From Ignavibacteriae bacterium HGW-Ignavibacteriae-1 (lineage in GTDB: Bacteria > Bacteroidota > Ignavibacteria > Kapaibacteriales > UBA2268), in contig PGYU01000020.1 of assembly GCA_002839825.1 (NCBI GenBank), forward strand, positions 1 through 50,333: 50,333 bases of DNA, given 5' to 3'. Below the pieces are notes generated by a model that had not been told where the DNA came from, ran no database searches, and worked only from the letters and a program-made list of their open reading frames with translations. The translations under genes and the position numbers were made by a program. Each line of letters begins with the position of its first letter. The stretch's first letter is position 1. Shown here one piece after another: positions 18,094 through 25,731 of this stretch.

Positions 18094-18236
18094 GTTACCT
18101 CCAGATAAAAGTTGAAAATGATAATTATTTATCCATACTCATGTCTCCTATTGAATTTACAATAATATTAGCACGACTTATCTTCAAAGCATAGAGACTA
18201 ATTTTAAAAACACTAAAAAAAATAGTTAAAAAGGAA

Positions 18237-18722
18237 TCAATTTGGCTTATCCTTCTTGACAAAATAAGCAACAATTACTGTGGTTATGATACCCATAACC
18301 GGTGCTCCAATTAGCCCCTGAATCATATAACTTTGGAGATTGTAGTAATCGCTTGCTGCGGCATGAGTCATTTGACCGGATTCAACTACATAATTGATTA
18401 TATTCGGGAAATATTCCGGTGTAATCACTGTTGATGTTATATATTGAGTCACCGGACTTAATATTGTGACTATCAATGTAATTATCAGACCTGTGATAAC
18501 GCCGTTTTTGTATGACATTATGCCATTATAATAATTTTTTCTCTTATCGAGCAAAGCAAATACATATATTGCAATCGCAGGAATAGCAACAAAATTCGTA
18601 TAAATCGCATGCTTATCAATATGCTCTGAATGCAATCCCAATGCTTTTTCTAACAACATCCAAAGCAACATCATAGCTGCAAATATTAATGCCCACTTTA
18701 TTTCAATTTTGTATTTGTTCAT
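18237..18722 (-). CDS. DUF4199-type integral membrane protein
   Basis: 161 aa with four predicted membrane spans (about 9-26, 41-60, 75-95 and 133-155) and a lumenal-looking loop between spans 3 and 4 (YITSTVITPEYFPNIINYV). The layout, including an LDKRKNYYNG-type loop, matches DUF4199 proteins of Bacteroidota, whose function is not known. It lies 15 bases after the VOC protein gene and probably shares a transcript with it. Confidence 0.75.
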   Translation of the reverse strand: MNKYKIEIKWALIFAAMMLLWMLLEKALGLHSEHIDKHAIYTNFVAIPAIAIYVFALLDKRKNYYNGIMSYKNGVITGLIITLIVTILSPVTQYITSTVITPEYFPNIINYVVESGQMTHAAASDYYNLQSYMIQGLIGAPVMGIITTVIVAYFVKKDKPN

Positions 18723-18737
18723 GATTTTTTCCTGCGT

Positions 18738-19100
18738 TTAACCGTTCAACTCTTGCCATATACCATGAATATTCCCGTCGGGGTCAGTGAAATAGCATAA
18801 CCAACCAACGCCCGGAACTTCCATTTTCGGCAATACGATTTGCCCACCTGAGCTTACAATTTTCTCAGCGGTCTCGTCAATACTTTCGACAACAATTGAA
18901 TTTACCATGGGTTGCTTCGGGTCTTTTTTTGCCATCACGGCTCCATTAATGCCCGGTGTGCTGCTATCGCCGGAAACTGCGAACCAATACTCATCTTCGC
19001 CAAATTGCTGGAAATTCCAACTGAAAACTTCCTCGAAGAATTTCATGGTTTTTGCAGGACGATCGCAAGGAATCTCGAAATGCACTACTCTATTATACAT
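18738..19100 (-). CDS. VOC-family (glyoxalase/bleomycin-resistance fold) protein
   Basis: 120 aa forming one VOC module: VVHFEIPCDRPAKTMKFFEE at the start, an FSWNFQQFGEDEYWF strand, and a PGVGWLCYFTDPDGNIHGIW end with the typical DPDGN turn and a C-terminal metal-site-like Glu/Gln. Members are metal-dependent lyases, dioxygenases or binding proteins. The substrate cannot be read from sequence. Followed closely by the DUF4199 gene. Confidence 0.85.
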   Translation of the reverse strand: MYNRVVHFEIPCDRPAKTMKFFEEVFSWNFQQFGEDEYWFAVSGDSSTPGINGAVMAKKDPKQPMVNSIVVESIDETAEKIVSSGGQIVLPKMEVPGVGWLCYFTDPDGNIHGIWQELNG

Positions 19101-19193
19101 ACAAACCTCATTAATTTATTGAATAAACTTAATCCAATACAAAAATAAAGTTAGTCAATCAAAATAATCTTGTCATATGATAAGAAAATACGG

Positions 19194-19775
19194 CTATTTG
19201 CATGAGATATATTTACGGATACGGCTCAATGAAGTATCGGTGATACCTAAATACGATGCTACATGCTTAAGCGGTGCATATTGCAATATCTCGGGTTTTT
19301 CCCGCAAAAGTGCAAGGTATCTGTCTGTAGCCGAATCGGTAATCATCGCAAGTGAGCGCTGTTTGGTAGAAAATAGCACCCCTGCCATCCATGTCCGACC
19401 CCATTCGGTGAACGCATTAATATTCTGGAACAATTCCTGAAACGAACAGTACGATATTTTCCAACATGTGCAATCAGTCAGAGCCTGGATGTTTTCTTTC
19501 GTCGGGCTACGCAAAAAAAGCGATGACACTTCTATCACGATATCGCCCGGGCTGAAAAATGCTGTGGTTACTTCGTTGCCTTCGAAACTATTTGCATAAG
19601 CGCGCAGCAAGCCTTCTTCCAAGCAAAAGTATTCGTTTTCAATTTGCCCTTCGCGGAGCAAAAAATCACCTTTTGCAATCCGAACCTTTTCGTGGCGCGA
19701 ACAAATCATATCGTAATCGCTCGCTTTCAGACTCGGGTATTTATATATTTCTCTTACAGTTGTAAACTCACTCAT
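19194..19775 (-). CDS. Crp/Fnr-family transcriptional regulator
   Basis: 193 aa. A cyclic-nucleotide-binding-type beta barrel (about 25-115) contains VRIAKGDFLLREGQ and FFSPGDIVIEVSS. A dimer helix follows and a C-terminal helix-turn-helix (about 165-190) with LKHVASYLGITDTSLSRIRK. No Fnr-like cysteine cluster, so it is more likely a small-ligand-responsive regulator. The target is unknown; it is divergent from the small-RNA candidate on the plus strand. Confidence 0.88.
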   Translation of the reverse strand: MSEFTTVREIYKYPSLKASDYDMICSRHEKVRIAKGDFLLREGQIENEYFCLEEGLLRAYANSFEGNEVTTAFFSPGDIVIEVSSLFLRSPTKENIQALTDCTCWKISYCSFQELFQNINAFTEWGRTWMAGVLFSTKQRSLAMITDSATDRYLALLREKPEILQYAPLKHVASYLGITDTSLSRIRKYISCK

Positions 19776-19948
19776 AATTCTTCCAATATGTATTGATAAA
19801 TCATCTATAAAATATTAAAAATTCAAAGCTCAAATTCAAGAAAATAATTAATTATGACCATTCCATATTTGACATGACACATGAAAGGCGAAAAAGTCAC
19901 CAACTTTTTTCGATTTGTGGAAAATTTATTCAAAAAAAGTGAATTATA

Positions 19949-19978
19949 TTTGGAATTTTGAAAGATTTTGTATATTTG
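19949..19978 (+). promoter_or_regulatory. Bacteroidota-type promoter of a candidate small RNA
   Basis: TTTG (19949-19952), an 18-base spacer and TATATTTG (19971-19978) match the TTTG/TAnnTTTG consensus with the same spacing as the sucC promoter. A second TATATTTG overlaps the upstream element at 19945-19952. No open reading frame starts downstream before an intrinsic terminator at 20016-20050. Confidence 0.6.
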
Positions 19979-19984
19979 CAATGT

Positions 19985-20055
19985 ACTATTAGTACAACAT
20001 TGTTCAAATTACTCTACCAAAGCGAGCACCCCTTGTCTCGCTTTGGTTTATTTTA
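19985..20055 (+). ncRNA. Candidate small RNA (about 70 nt)
   Basis: The interval lies between a promoter-like element ending at 19978 and a perfect terminator stem at 20016-20047, with no protein-coding gene on this strand. Around the expected start there is a short stem (TGTACT-ATT-AGTACA, 19982-19996; alternative pairing CAATGT/ACATTG, 19979-20002). A single-stranded AT-rich stretch follows, then the terminator hairpin with a C-rich loop (CACCCCTTGT). No family is recognised. The start position is inferred from the promoter. Confidence 0.5.
20016..20055 (+). terminator. Intrinsic terminator without an upstream protein gene
   Basis: A perfect 11-bp stem (20016-20026 with 20037-20047) with a 10-base loop is followed by TTATTTTATA. 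Only the plus strand has the U-rich tail. The nearest upstream gene is on the opposite strand, so this must end a non-coding transcript, or be a remnant. Confidence 0.75.
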
Positions 20056-20148
20056 TACCTCGCATTCTAATACCTTCACAAACATAGCCCATGAATTTAT
20101 TCGTGGGAAAACCAATTTACCTCACCCCGAAAGACCGCCCTCCTTTCT

Positions 20149-20250
20149 GTCCCGTCAGTTGTTCTATCCCGTCTTTGTTCTCTGTCTCGAAAATTGTTCT
20201 CTGCCCCGACTTTGTTCTCTGTCCCGTTTTTGTAACAAAAACGGAACGAG
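20149..20250. repeat. Direct repeat flanking the restriction-modification gene, left copy
   Basis: This 102-base element is about 90% identical to 23148-23252. It contains four tandem units of 17-19 bases, each with TTGTTCT(CTG) and ending in a C-rich CCG/TCG (unit starts near 20155, 20172, 20190 and 20209). It ends in a hairpin, CCGTTTTT-GTAAC-AAAAACGG. It lies about 80 bases upstream of the gene's start codon. A minus-strand frame through it is open but has no other sign of coding. Confidence 0.8.
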
Positions 20251-20330
20251 AAATAATGACACACTATTTCGTTAAAAATGTTAATTTTGTAATGTGATTT
20301 TGACTGTTGCAACAAATTAACAAACGGTAC

Positions 20331-23135
20331 ATGGCTGAGAACATCAAAGACAAACTGAACAAATTAGTTTTCGATTTTAAATTGTCCAACTATCGCGATT
20401 TAAACGAGAGCCAAACACGAATTTCTTATATTGACAGATTTTGGGAGCTTTTGGGATGGAATGTCCGCAATCCACTCGAAGTCCAAGTGGAGCGCACCGA
20501 CAAAAGCTATATGGGCAGAAGACCCGATTACCGCTTCATCAAAGGGAACAAAACCCTGTTTTTTGTGGAGGCGAAAAAACCTGCCGAAGATTTGACCAAT
20601 CCCCGACACATCTATCAGACCAAGCTCTATTGCTGGAACGGTAAAGTGCCGATTGCCATATTGACGGATTTTGAAGAGTTCCGTCCATTCAGGGCACTCG
20701 GCAAACCGCTGATTACCGATGCAAAAAAGGGGCTAATCAAAGAATTGGACATGCTTTGCGAGGAATATCCCGACAGAGTTGACGATTTGTTGGCTACATT
20801 TGGGCGAGAAGCCGTGTTTGCGGGCTCTTTGGACGAACTTGTCAAACCCACTCAATTAGAACTTCGCGATACTGTGGATAAACATTTCCTCAATTCGCTT
20901 TCGGAGTGGAGAATCAAACTCGCATCGCTAATCGCAAAAAAGAATCATTTCGATAATGAGTTCGCGCTTGCCGAAGCCACTCAACGAATCTTGGACAGAC
21001 TTGTGTTTCTGCGGATTTTGCAAGATAGGGACATCGAAAACACCGATTTCATCAAGAGCATTCTCGAGCATCGAGTCGGCAATTCCTATGCTGCATTTCT
21101 GATGATTTGTAAGGAACTCGCACCGAAATACAACGGGCTGATTTTCAATCCGCATCCACTATCCGAAAATCTCACAATCGAAGCATCGCTATTCAAAAAT
21201 ATCGTCAAAGAGCTGAATGTGGAGGATTCGCCCTACAGATTCGACGAAATCCCCGTAGAAGTGCTCGGCACAATTTACGAACGGTTCTTGGGTGACGAAA
21301 TCAGCTTCGACAAGGGCAGACAAGTTGTCATAGACCAAAAGCCCGAAGTGCGGAAAGCGGGCGGCGTTTACTACACTCCGCAGTACATCGTCGAGTACAT
21401 CGTCGCAAACACCGTCGGCAAGCTTTTGGAGCAAGCCCGAACACCGGACGATGTCAGCCGACTCAAAATACTCGACCCCGCATGTGGCTCCGGCTCATTC
21501 CTTTTGGGGGCATTCGATGCACTAATCAAATGGCACGAGGATTACTACAACGCTCATATCACCGAAATTCACGAAAAGAAGGGCAGAAACACACATTTGC
21601 TGGCATTCATGGACGAAGAGACCGGCAAGTTGAGATTGACCGCACGAAAAAAGGGCAGAATACTCCAAAACAACATTTACGGAGTGGATATAGACAAGCA
21701 GGCGACCGAAGTGGCACAGATGTCGCTCTATTTGAAAGTGTTGGAGGGCATAGCCAAGGAGCCGCTCGCAGTCTTGGGATTCCAAGATGCGCTGCTGCCA
21801 AAGATGGACGACAACATCAAATGCGGCAACTCGCTAATCGGGAGCGACTTCATCAGCGATGACTTTTTCGGGATGTCCGAGCGGGAGCGGCACAAAATCA
21901 ATCCATTCGATTGGGAAGTCGCATTCCCATTCCTGAAAGTGACTGGTGGCTTCGATGCCGTCATCGGCAATCCGCCGTATATAGATTACCGACTGTTAGG
22001 TGAAAAGCAGAATAAGTATTTTACATATACTTATATTTCAACAAAAGTTAAAGAAAAGTGGAACATATACATTATATTTATCGAATTAGGAATAAGAATT
22101 TTAAAACAAACAGGTTATTTTGGTTACATTGTACCTAATGCGTTTTTAGTTTCGGATTTTGGAATAGAATTAAGAAAACTTTTACTACAGAATACTTCAA
22201 TATTAAAATTAATTGATGTATCAAAGTTGAAAGTTTTTGGTGATGTTGCGACGTACCCTGTTCTATTGTTTTATCAAAACCTCAAATCTGAAAGTAATAT
22301 AGTAAAAATTTTATATCCAAGAATTGTTGATGAACTATATTTTGAAAACTTTATCGAAATAAAACAGTCTGAACTGCAAAATTCAAATCATAAGTACATT
22401 TTGTCAACAAATTTTACCAATTCAAATTTGATAATAGTCAATAAACTTGAATTGAATTCAAAGAAATTAAAAGATGTGTGTAGTAATTTTGTCTGGGGAA
22501 CTTCAATTAGTGGATTCAAAAGTTACAAAATAAAAAATGAATCTTATATTGAACTTCCTTCAGAAATGCAACAACAGTATTCAAAAGTAATTCAAACCGC
22601 TGACATTAAAAGATACAATATCAAATGGCAAGAAGAATTCATCTCAAATAATATCTATTCAGAGAATCTAAAATTGACATTTAGCAAGAAAAAAATTGTA
22701 ATTGCAAGACTTACAAAGAGAATTCAGGCTACTCTTGATGATGATAGATTTTATGTTGGGAAATCATCCATAATAACTTCCTTCAATGTGAACGAGAAAT
22801 ATTTACTTGGAATACTGAACTCCAAATTGATGTATTATTATTTTTTCACAAAGTTTGAAAATACTCATATGAGTGGTGGATATATAAGGTTTGATATACC
22901 ATATTTAAAAGAATTACCGATTAAATCAGACCCGAACCCCCAAACCCACGACAAAATCATCGAACTCGTCGAGCGAATGTTGCGACTGCACAAGGAATTA
23001 CAAAAAGCCACGGAGTTCGACCGCAAGCACATAGAGCAATACATCTCCCGCACCGACAAAGAAATAGACGCCCTCGTTTACCAACTCTACGCCCTCACCC
23101 CCGAAGAAATACGAATTGTGGAGGGGGGAGAGTGA
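20331..23135 (+). CDS. Type IIG restriction-modification enzyme (fused nuclease, N6-adenine methyltransferase and specificity domain)
   Basis: The ATG at 20331 is preferred over an in-frame TTG at 20307; the product is 934 aa. The N-terminal PD-(D/E)xK-type nuclease has D66 in RRPDYRF and E80-x-K82 in FFVEAKKP. The methyltransferase has motif I LDPACGSGSF (about 381-390) and motif IV NPPY (547-550). A target-recognition region follows (about 557-863) and then a helical C-terminus. One polypeptide should both methylate adenine and cut DNA at a specific site, protecting against phage. Bases from about 22000 to 22915 are much more AT-rich than both ends, as if the specificity region had been exchanged. 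Direct repeats flank the gene. No separate partner subunit is present. Confidence 0.9.
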   Translation: MAENIKDKLNKLVFDFKLSNYRDLNESQTRISYIDRFWELLGWNVRNPLEVQVERTDKSYMGRRPDYRFIKGNKTLFFVEAKKPAEDLTNPRHIYQTKLYCWNGKVPIAILTDFEEFRPFRALGKPLITDAKKGLIKELDMLCEEYPDRVDDLLATFGREAVFAGSLDELVKPTQLELRDTVDKHFLNSLSEWRIKLASLIAKKNHFDNEFALAEATQRILDRLVFLRILQDRDIENTDFIKSILEHRVGNSYAAFLMICKELAPKYNGLIFNPHPLSENLTIEASLFKNIVKELNVEDSPYRFDEIPVEVLGTIYERFLGDEISFDKGRQVVIDQKPEVRKAGGVYYTPQYIVEYIVANTVGKLLEQARTPDDVSRLKILDPACGSGSFLLGAFDALIKWHEDYYNAHITEIHEKKGRNTHLLAFMDEETGKLRLTARKKGRILQNNIYGVDIDKQATEVAQMSLYLKVLEGIAKEPLAVLGFQDALLPKMDDNIKCGNSLIGSDFISDDFFGMSERERHKINPFDWEVAFPFLKVTGGFDAVIGNPPYIDYRLLGEKQNKYFTYTYISTKVKEKWNIYIIFIELGIRILKQTGYFGYIVPNAFLVSDFGIELRKLLLQNTSILKLIDVSKLKVFGDVATYPVLLFYQNLKSESNIVKILYPRIVDELYFENFIEIKQSELQNSNHKYILSTNFTNSNLIIVNKLELNSKKLKDVCSNFVWGTSISGFKSYKIKNESYIELPSEMQQQYSKVIQTADIKRYNIKWQEEFISNNIYSENLKLTFSKKKIVIARLTKRIQATLDDDRFYVGKSSIITSFNVNEKYLLGILNSKLMYYYFFTKFENTHMSGGYIRFDIPYLKELPIKSDPNPQTHDKIIELVERMLRLHKELQKATEFDRKHIEQYISRTDKEIDALVYQLYALTPEEIRIVEGGE

Positions 23136-23147
23136 AGGGAAAATTTG

Positions 23148-23252
23148 CGTCCCGTCAGTTGTTCTGTCTCCATCTTTGTTCTCTGTCTCGAAAGTTGTTC
23201 TCTGCCACGACTTTGTTCTCTGTCCCGTTTTTGTAACAACTGACGGAACGAG
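23148..23252. repeat. Direct repeat flanking the restriction-modification gene, right copy
   Basis: Starts 12 bases after the enzyme's stop codon. It is bounded by 16-base terminal inverted repeats with one mismatch (CGTCCCGTCAGTTGTT at 23148-23163 and AACAACTGACGGAACG at 23235-23250) and holds the same four TTGTTCT-type units as the left copy. In the left copy the right-hand inverted repeat has changed to AACAAAAACGG. The structure resembles a small non-autonomous mobile element. Confidence 0.8.
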
Positions 23253-23282
23253 AGCTGAGTGGAAAAAAAAATGTTGAAAACT

Positions 23283-23294
23283 TCTCAATTGAGA
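23283..23294. promoter_or_regulatory. 12-base palindrome upstream of the orphan gene
   Basis: TCTCAATTGAGA is a perfect palindrome 32 bases before the orphan's ATG, in a plausible position for an operator overlapping the promoter. Regulator unknown. Confidence 0.25.
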
Positions 23295-23325
23295 GTAGTA
23301 TATTGAAAAAGCAAAAGGTGCTAAT

Positions 23326-23922
23326 ATGTTTTTTAAACAAATAAAAGGGGCGATTATGATTTTTGATAAAACAAAAGGTTTGATGCATGTATTGTATGAA
23401 ATGAAAATGTTTGCACATACAACAAGTTACTTAATGAAAGCTGATAGTAATAAAATGACAAACGATGACTACGTATATTTAGAGTCTTGGACTATACACC
23501 TAAGAAATTTTCTTTACTTTTTTAAAGATGAAGGAAGTTTTAAATATGTGAAAGATCAAAAAGTCCCTAATGATGATATAATGTATTTTGATTATGTTTC
23601 AAAGAATAAGAAAATAATTGATAAAATTGCGAATTTAAATTATATTAGAGGAAAGGTTGATAAATATACAGCCCACTTATCCTGCAAAAGGATTAATGAA
23701 TATTCATGGAAAATTTATCCCAAATACGAAATAATCAGCAAAGCTTTTGAAATTTTTCTACAAGAGTTAGATTCAAATTATATTACGAACTTTGTGAGAG
23801 AAATTGAGGAGATAAAAGAATTGGATTCAAAAATTAAATCGGAAAGGAATCAATCTATTAATTCAAAAGTAAAGGAACCCAATCAGATGAATTCTAATGT
23901 ACAAGCTTTGAATTCATACTAA
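23326..23922 (+). CDS. Hypothetical AT-rich protein (orphan next to the restriction-modification gene)
   Basis: 198 aa, not recognised. An AAAGGTG site precedes ATG 23326, and an AAAAGGGG site precedes an alternative ATG at 23356; both are credible. The protein is mostly helical and rich in Lys/Asn/Tyr, with no signal peptide or membrane span. A segment with HLRNFLYFF (about 54-62) followed by an NDDIMYFDYV stretch, and a later KVDKYTAHLS, vaguely recalls HEPN-like helical proteins of defence loci. That is a weak impression. The last ~40 residues are low-complexity Ser/Asn. Composition and position suggest it belongs to the accessory segment. Confidence 0.6.
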   Translation: MFFKQIKGAIMIFDKTKGLMHVLYEMKMFAHTTSYLMKADSNKMTNDDYVYLESWTIHLRNFLYFFKDEGSFKYVKDQKVPNDDIMYFDYVSKNKKIIDKIANLNYIRGKVDKYTAHLSCKRINEYSWKIYPKYEIISKAFEIFLQELDSNYITNFVREIEEIKELDSKIKSERNQSINSKVKEPNQMNSNVQALNSY

Positions 23923-23954
23923 ATTTAGTCCATAAATATCTTAAACTAAACCCC

Positions 23955-23990
23955 AAACAAAAATCGGGTGGCAAATTCTTGCGACCCGAT
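23955..23990 (-). terminator. Terminator of the methylmalonyl-CoA decarboxylase operon
   Basis: On the minus strand an ATCGGGT stem (23984-23990 with 23963-23969), an inner GCAA/TTGC stem and a 4-base loop are followed by TTTTGTTTGG. It lies about 150 bases beyond the mmdB stop, after a block of dispersed repeats that would form the 3' untranslated region. Confidence 0.65.
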
Positions 23991-24009
23991 ATAAAATTAC
24001 ACCAAAAAT

Positions 24010-24078
24010 CCCCCAAAAGCCGTTCCCCCTCTATCAAGAGGGGGTTAGGGGGTGTGTTCTGACAATCTATTTTAGGAC
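24010..24078. repeat. Dispersed intergenic repeat, family R1, copy 2, with TGACAA tail
   Basis: CCCCAAAAGCCGTTCCCCCT leads into a CCCCCTCT/AGAGGGGG hairpin and then a tail TGACAATCTATTTTAGGAC at 24060-24078. The same tail recurs at 45526-45544 and, reversed, at 46953-46971. Confidence 0.7.
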
Positions 24079-24094
24079 AACAAATCCAAAACAA

Positions 24095-24137
24095 CCACCC
24101 CGTCTGCTTCGCAGCCACCCCTCAAGAGGGGAATTTA
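24095..24137. repeat. Dispersed intergenic repeat, family R2, copy 1
   Basis: The reverse complement of 45453-45495 with very few differences (CCACCCCGTCTGCTTCGCAG, then CCCCTC-AA-GAGGGG). It abuts the stop codon of mmdB. Confidence 0.75.
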
Positions 24138-24140
24138 TTT

Positions 24141-25289
24141 TTACCAGCCCACTTTCATCAAGTAGCTGAGCAAAATACCGGCGGCTACTGCCGAACCGAT
24201 TACACCGGAGACGTTTGGTGCCATTGCGTGCATCAGCAAGTAGTTGGATTTGTCTTCCTTTTGTCCCAATTGATGTACTACGCGGGCACTATCGGGCACT
24301 GCCGATACACCTGCCGCTCCTATCATAGGGTTGAGTTTGTTGTCGCCCTTCAAGAATAAATTCATGAATTTGGCGAATAATACACCACCAGCTGTTGCAA
24401 CCATGAATGAGACCGCTCCAAGCCCGAAAATCAGGACTGATTGCGGTGTCAAAAATGTTGTAGCTTGTGTAGATGCCCCGACCGATACACCCAACAAAAT
24501 CGTTACTATGTCAATCAATTGTTTGCTTGCGGTGTCTGCCAATCGTTTTGTGACGCCTGATTCCTTGAGCAAATTGCCAAAGAATAGCATCCCGAGCAAA
24601 GGCAATGCACCGGGAGATATAAATGTAGTGAGCAATAGCCCAACGATTGGGAATATCATTTTTTCAGTTTTAGAAACTGCACGTGGCGGTTTCATTTTGA
24701 TTAGTCGTTCTTCTTTTGATGTCAATAATTTGATAATCGGCGGTTGAATCACGGGCACTAATGCCATATACGAATAAGCTGCAATTGCTATCGCTCCAAT
24801 GAGTTCGGGCGCCAATCGTGACGACAAGAATATCGCCGTAGGACCGTCAGCACCACCGATAATACCGATTGCGGCTGCTTGGTTGAGCGTGAATCCGAGT
24901 GCTAATGCAGTCAAAAATGTCAGAAATATACCGATTTGAGCGGCTGCACCCAACAACATCAATCTGGGATTGGAAAGCAATGCCGAAAAGTCGGTCATCG
25001 CTCCGATTCCGAGAAAAATCAAGGGTGGATAGAGCCCTTTGAGCACGCCAAAATACAGCATATTCATTACGCTGCCGTCTTCGTAAATCCCGATTTGCAT
25101 CCCCATATTTTCCATGAAGGGAATATTACCGATTAGGATACCAAATCCAATTGGCACGAGTAAAAGTGGTTCATAATCTTTGGCTATCGCCAAATAAATA
25201 AAAATCAACCCTACCAATATCATGATAAGGTGTCCCCAGGTAACGTTAGCAAAACCCGAGAGCTCCATAAAATGCATTACACCTTCCAT
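24141..25289 (-). CDS. mmdB: Na+-translocating decarboxylase beta subunit (OadB/MmdB family)
   Basis: 382 aa, normal length for OadB/MmdB/GcdB. Many membrane spans, with the family motifs GGADGPTAIFLSSRLAP (about 142-158) and GAAGVSAVPDSARVVHQ (near 325-345). It is the integral-membrane subunit that decarboxylates carboxybiotin and exports Na+. Its start shares one base with the stop of the biotin carrier (TGATG), so they are coupled. As the last gene of a four-gene operon with a methylmalonyl-CoA-type carboxyltransferase, the complex is most likely methylmalonyl-CoA decarboxylase rather than oxaloacetate decarboxylase. Confidence 0.92.
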   Translation of the reverse strand: MEGVMHFMELSGFANVTWGHLIMILVGLIFIYLAIAKDYEPLLLVPIGFGILIGNIPFMENMGMQIGIYEDGSVMNMLYFGVLKGLYPPLIFLGIGAMTDFSALLSNPRLMLLGAAAQIGIFLTFLTALALGFTLNQAAAIGIIGGADGPTAIFLSSRLAPELIGAIAIAAYSYMALVPVIQPPIIKLLTSKEERLIKMKPPRAVSKTEKMIFPIVGLLLTTFISPGALPLLGMLFFGNLLKESGVTKRLADTASKQLIDIVTILLGVSVGASTQATTFLTPQSVLIFGLGAVSFMVATAGGVLFAKFMNLFLKGDNKLNPMIGAAGVSAVPDSARVVHQLGQKEDKSNYLLMHAMAPNVSGVIGSAVAAGILLSYLMKVGW

Positions 25290-25729
25290 CAGTCGCCACT
25301 CCCGATTTCAATCAAAACGTCTCCTTCGAGCACCGAATCATTAACGTTGACTTTGATTGAAACGATAACTCCGCTATTATCAGCCTTGATGTCGTTTTCC
25401 ATTTTCATGGCTTCCATTACCAATATAGTATCGCCAACATTGACGGTATCGCCCTGGCGCTTTTTGATTTCGAGAATTGTTCCCGGTAAGGGTGCTTTGA
25501 TTACCCCAACACCTTTTTTATCGGTAGGTTTGTTGGTCTTTTGCCCCGGATTATAATTAGGCGGCGCAGTCGCACGTGTTAATGTTGGAGTTTTAGTAAT
25601 TTTTTGTTGAGTATGAATATCAACTTTGTAAATTGTACCATTAACATCAATTTCAGCTATGTTGTCTTCGATGTTAATAATATCAACACCATATTTGTTT
25701 CCGTGGATTGAGAATTCAAATTTTTTCAT
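25289..25729 (-). CDS. mmdC: Biotin carrier subunit of the Na+-translocating decarboxylase
   Basis: 146 aa. The N-terminal ~45 residues form a short beta-rich part. A Pro/Thr/Lys-rich flexible linker follows (about 45-75), then a biotinyl domain (about 76-146) with the attachment site EAMKMEND (Lys is biotinylated) and APLPGTI at its start. It shuttles the carboxyl group from the carboxyltransferase (gene at 26182) to the membrane subunit. It starts 2 bases after the end of the OadG-like gene and overlaps mmdB by one base. Confidence 0.92.
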   Translation of the reverse strand: MKKFEFSIHGNKYGVDIINIEDNIAEIDVNGTIYKVDIHTQQKITKTPTLTRATAPPNYNPGQKTNKPTDKKGVGVIKAPLPGTILEIKKRQGDTVNVGDTILVMEAMKMENDIKADNSGVIVSIKVNVNDSVLEGDVLIEIGSGD

Positions 25730-25731
25730 GA

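Noticed and set aside
20149-20250. CRISPR array
   Set aside because: The 17-19-base units are contiguous with no unique spacers between identical repeats, and no cas gene is present.
20097-20315. Minus-strand protein through the left flanking repeat
   Set aside because: The open frame follows from the repeat itself; there is no ribosome site, and the frame continues into unrelated sequence at both copies.
22998-23418. Minus-strand proteins over the right flanking repeat and the orphan's start
   Set aside because: They overlap well-supported plus-strand genes and have no domain or start signal.
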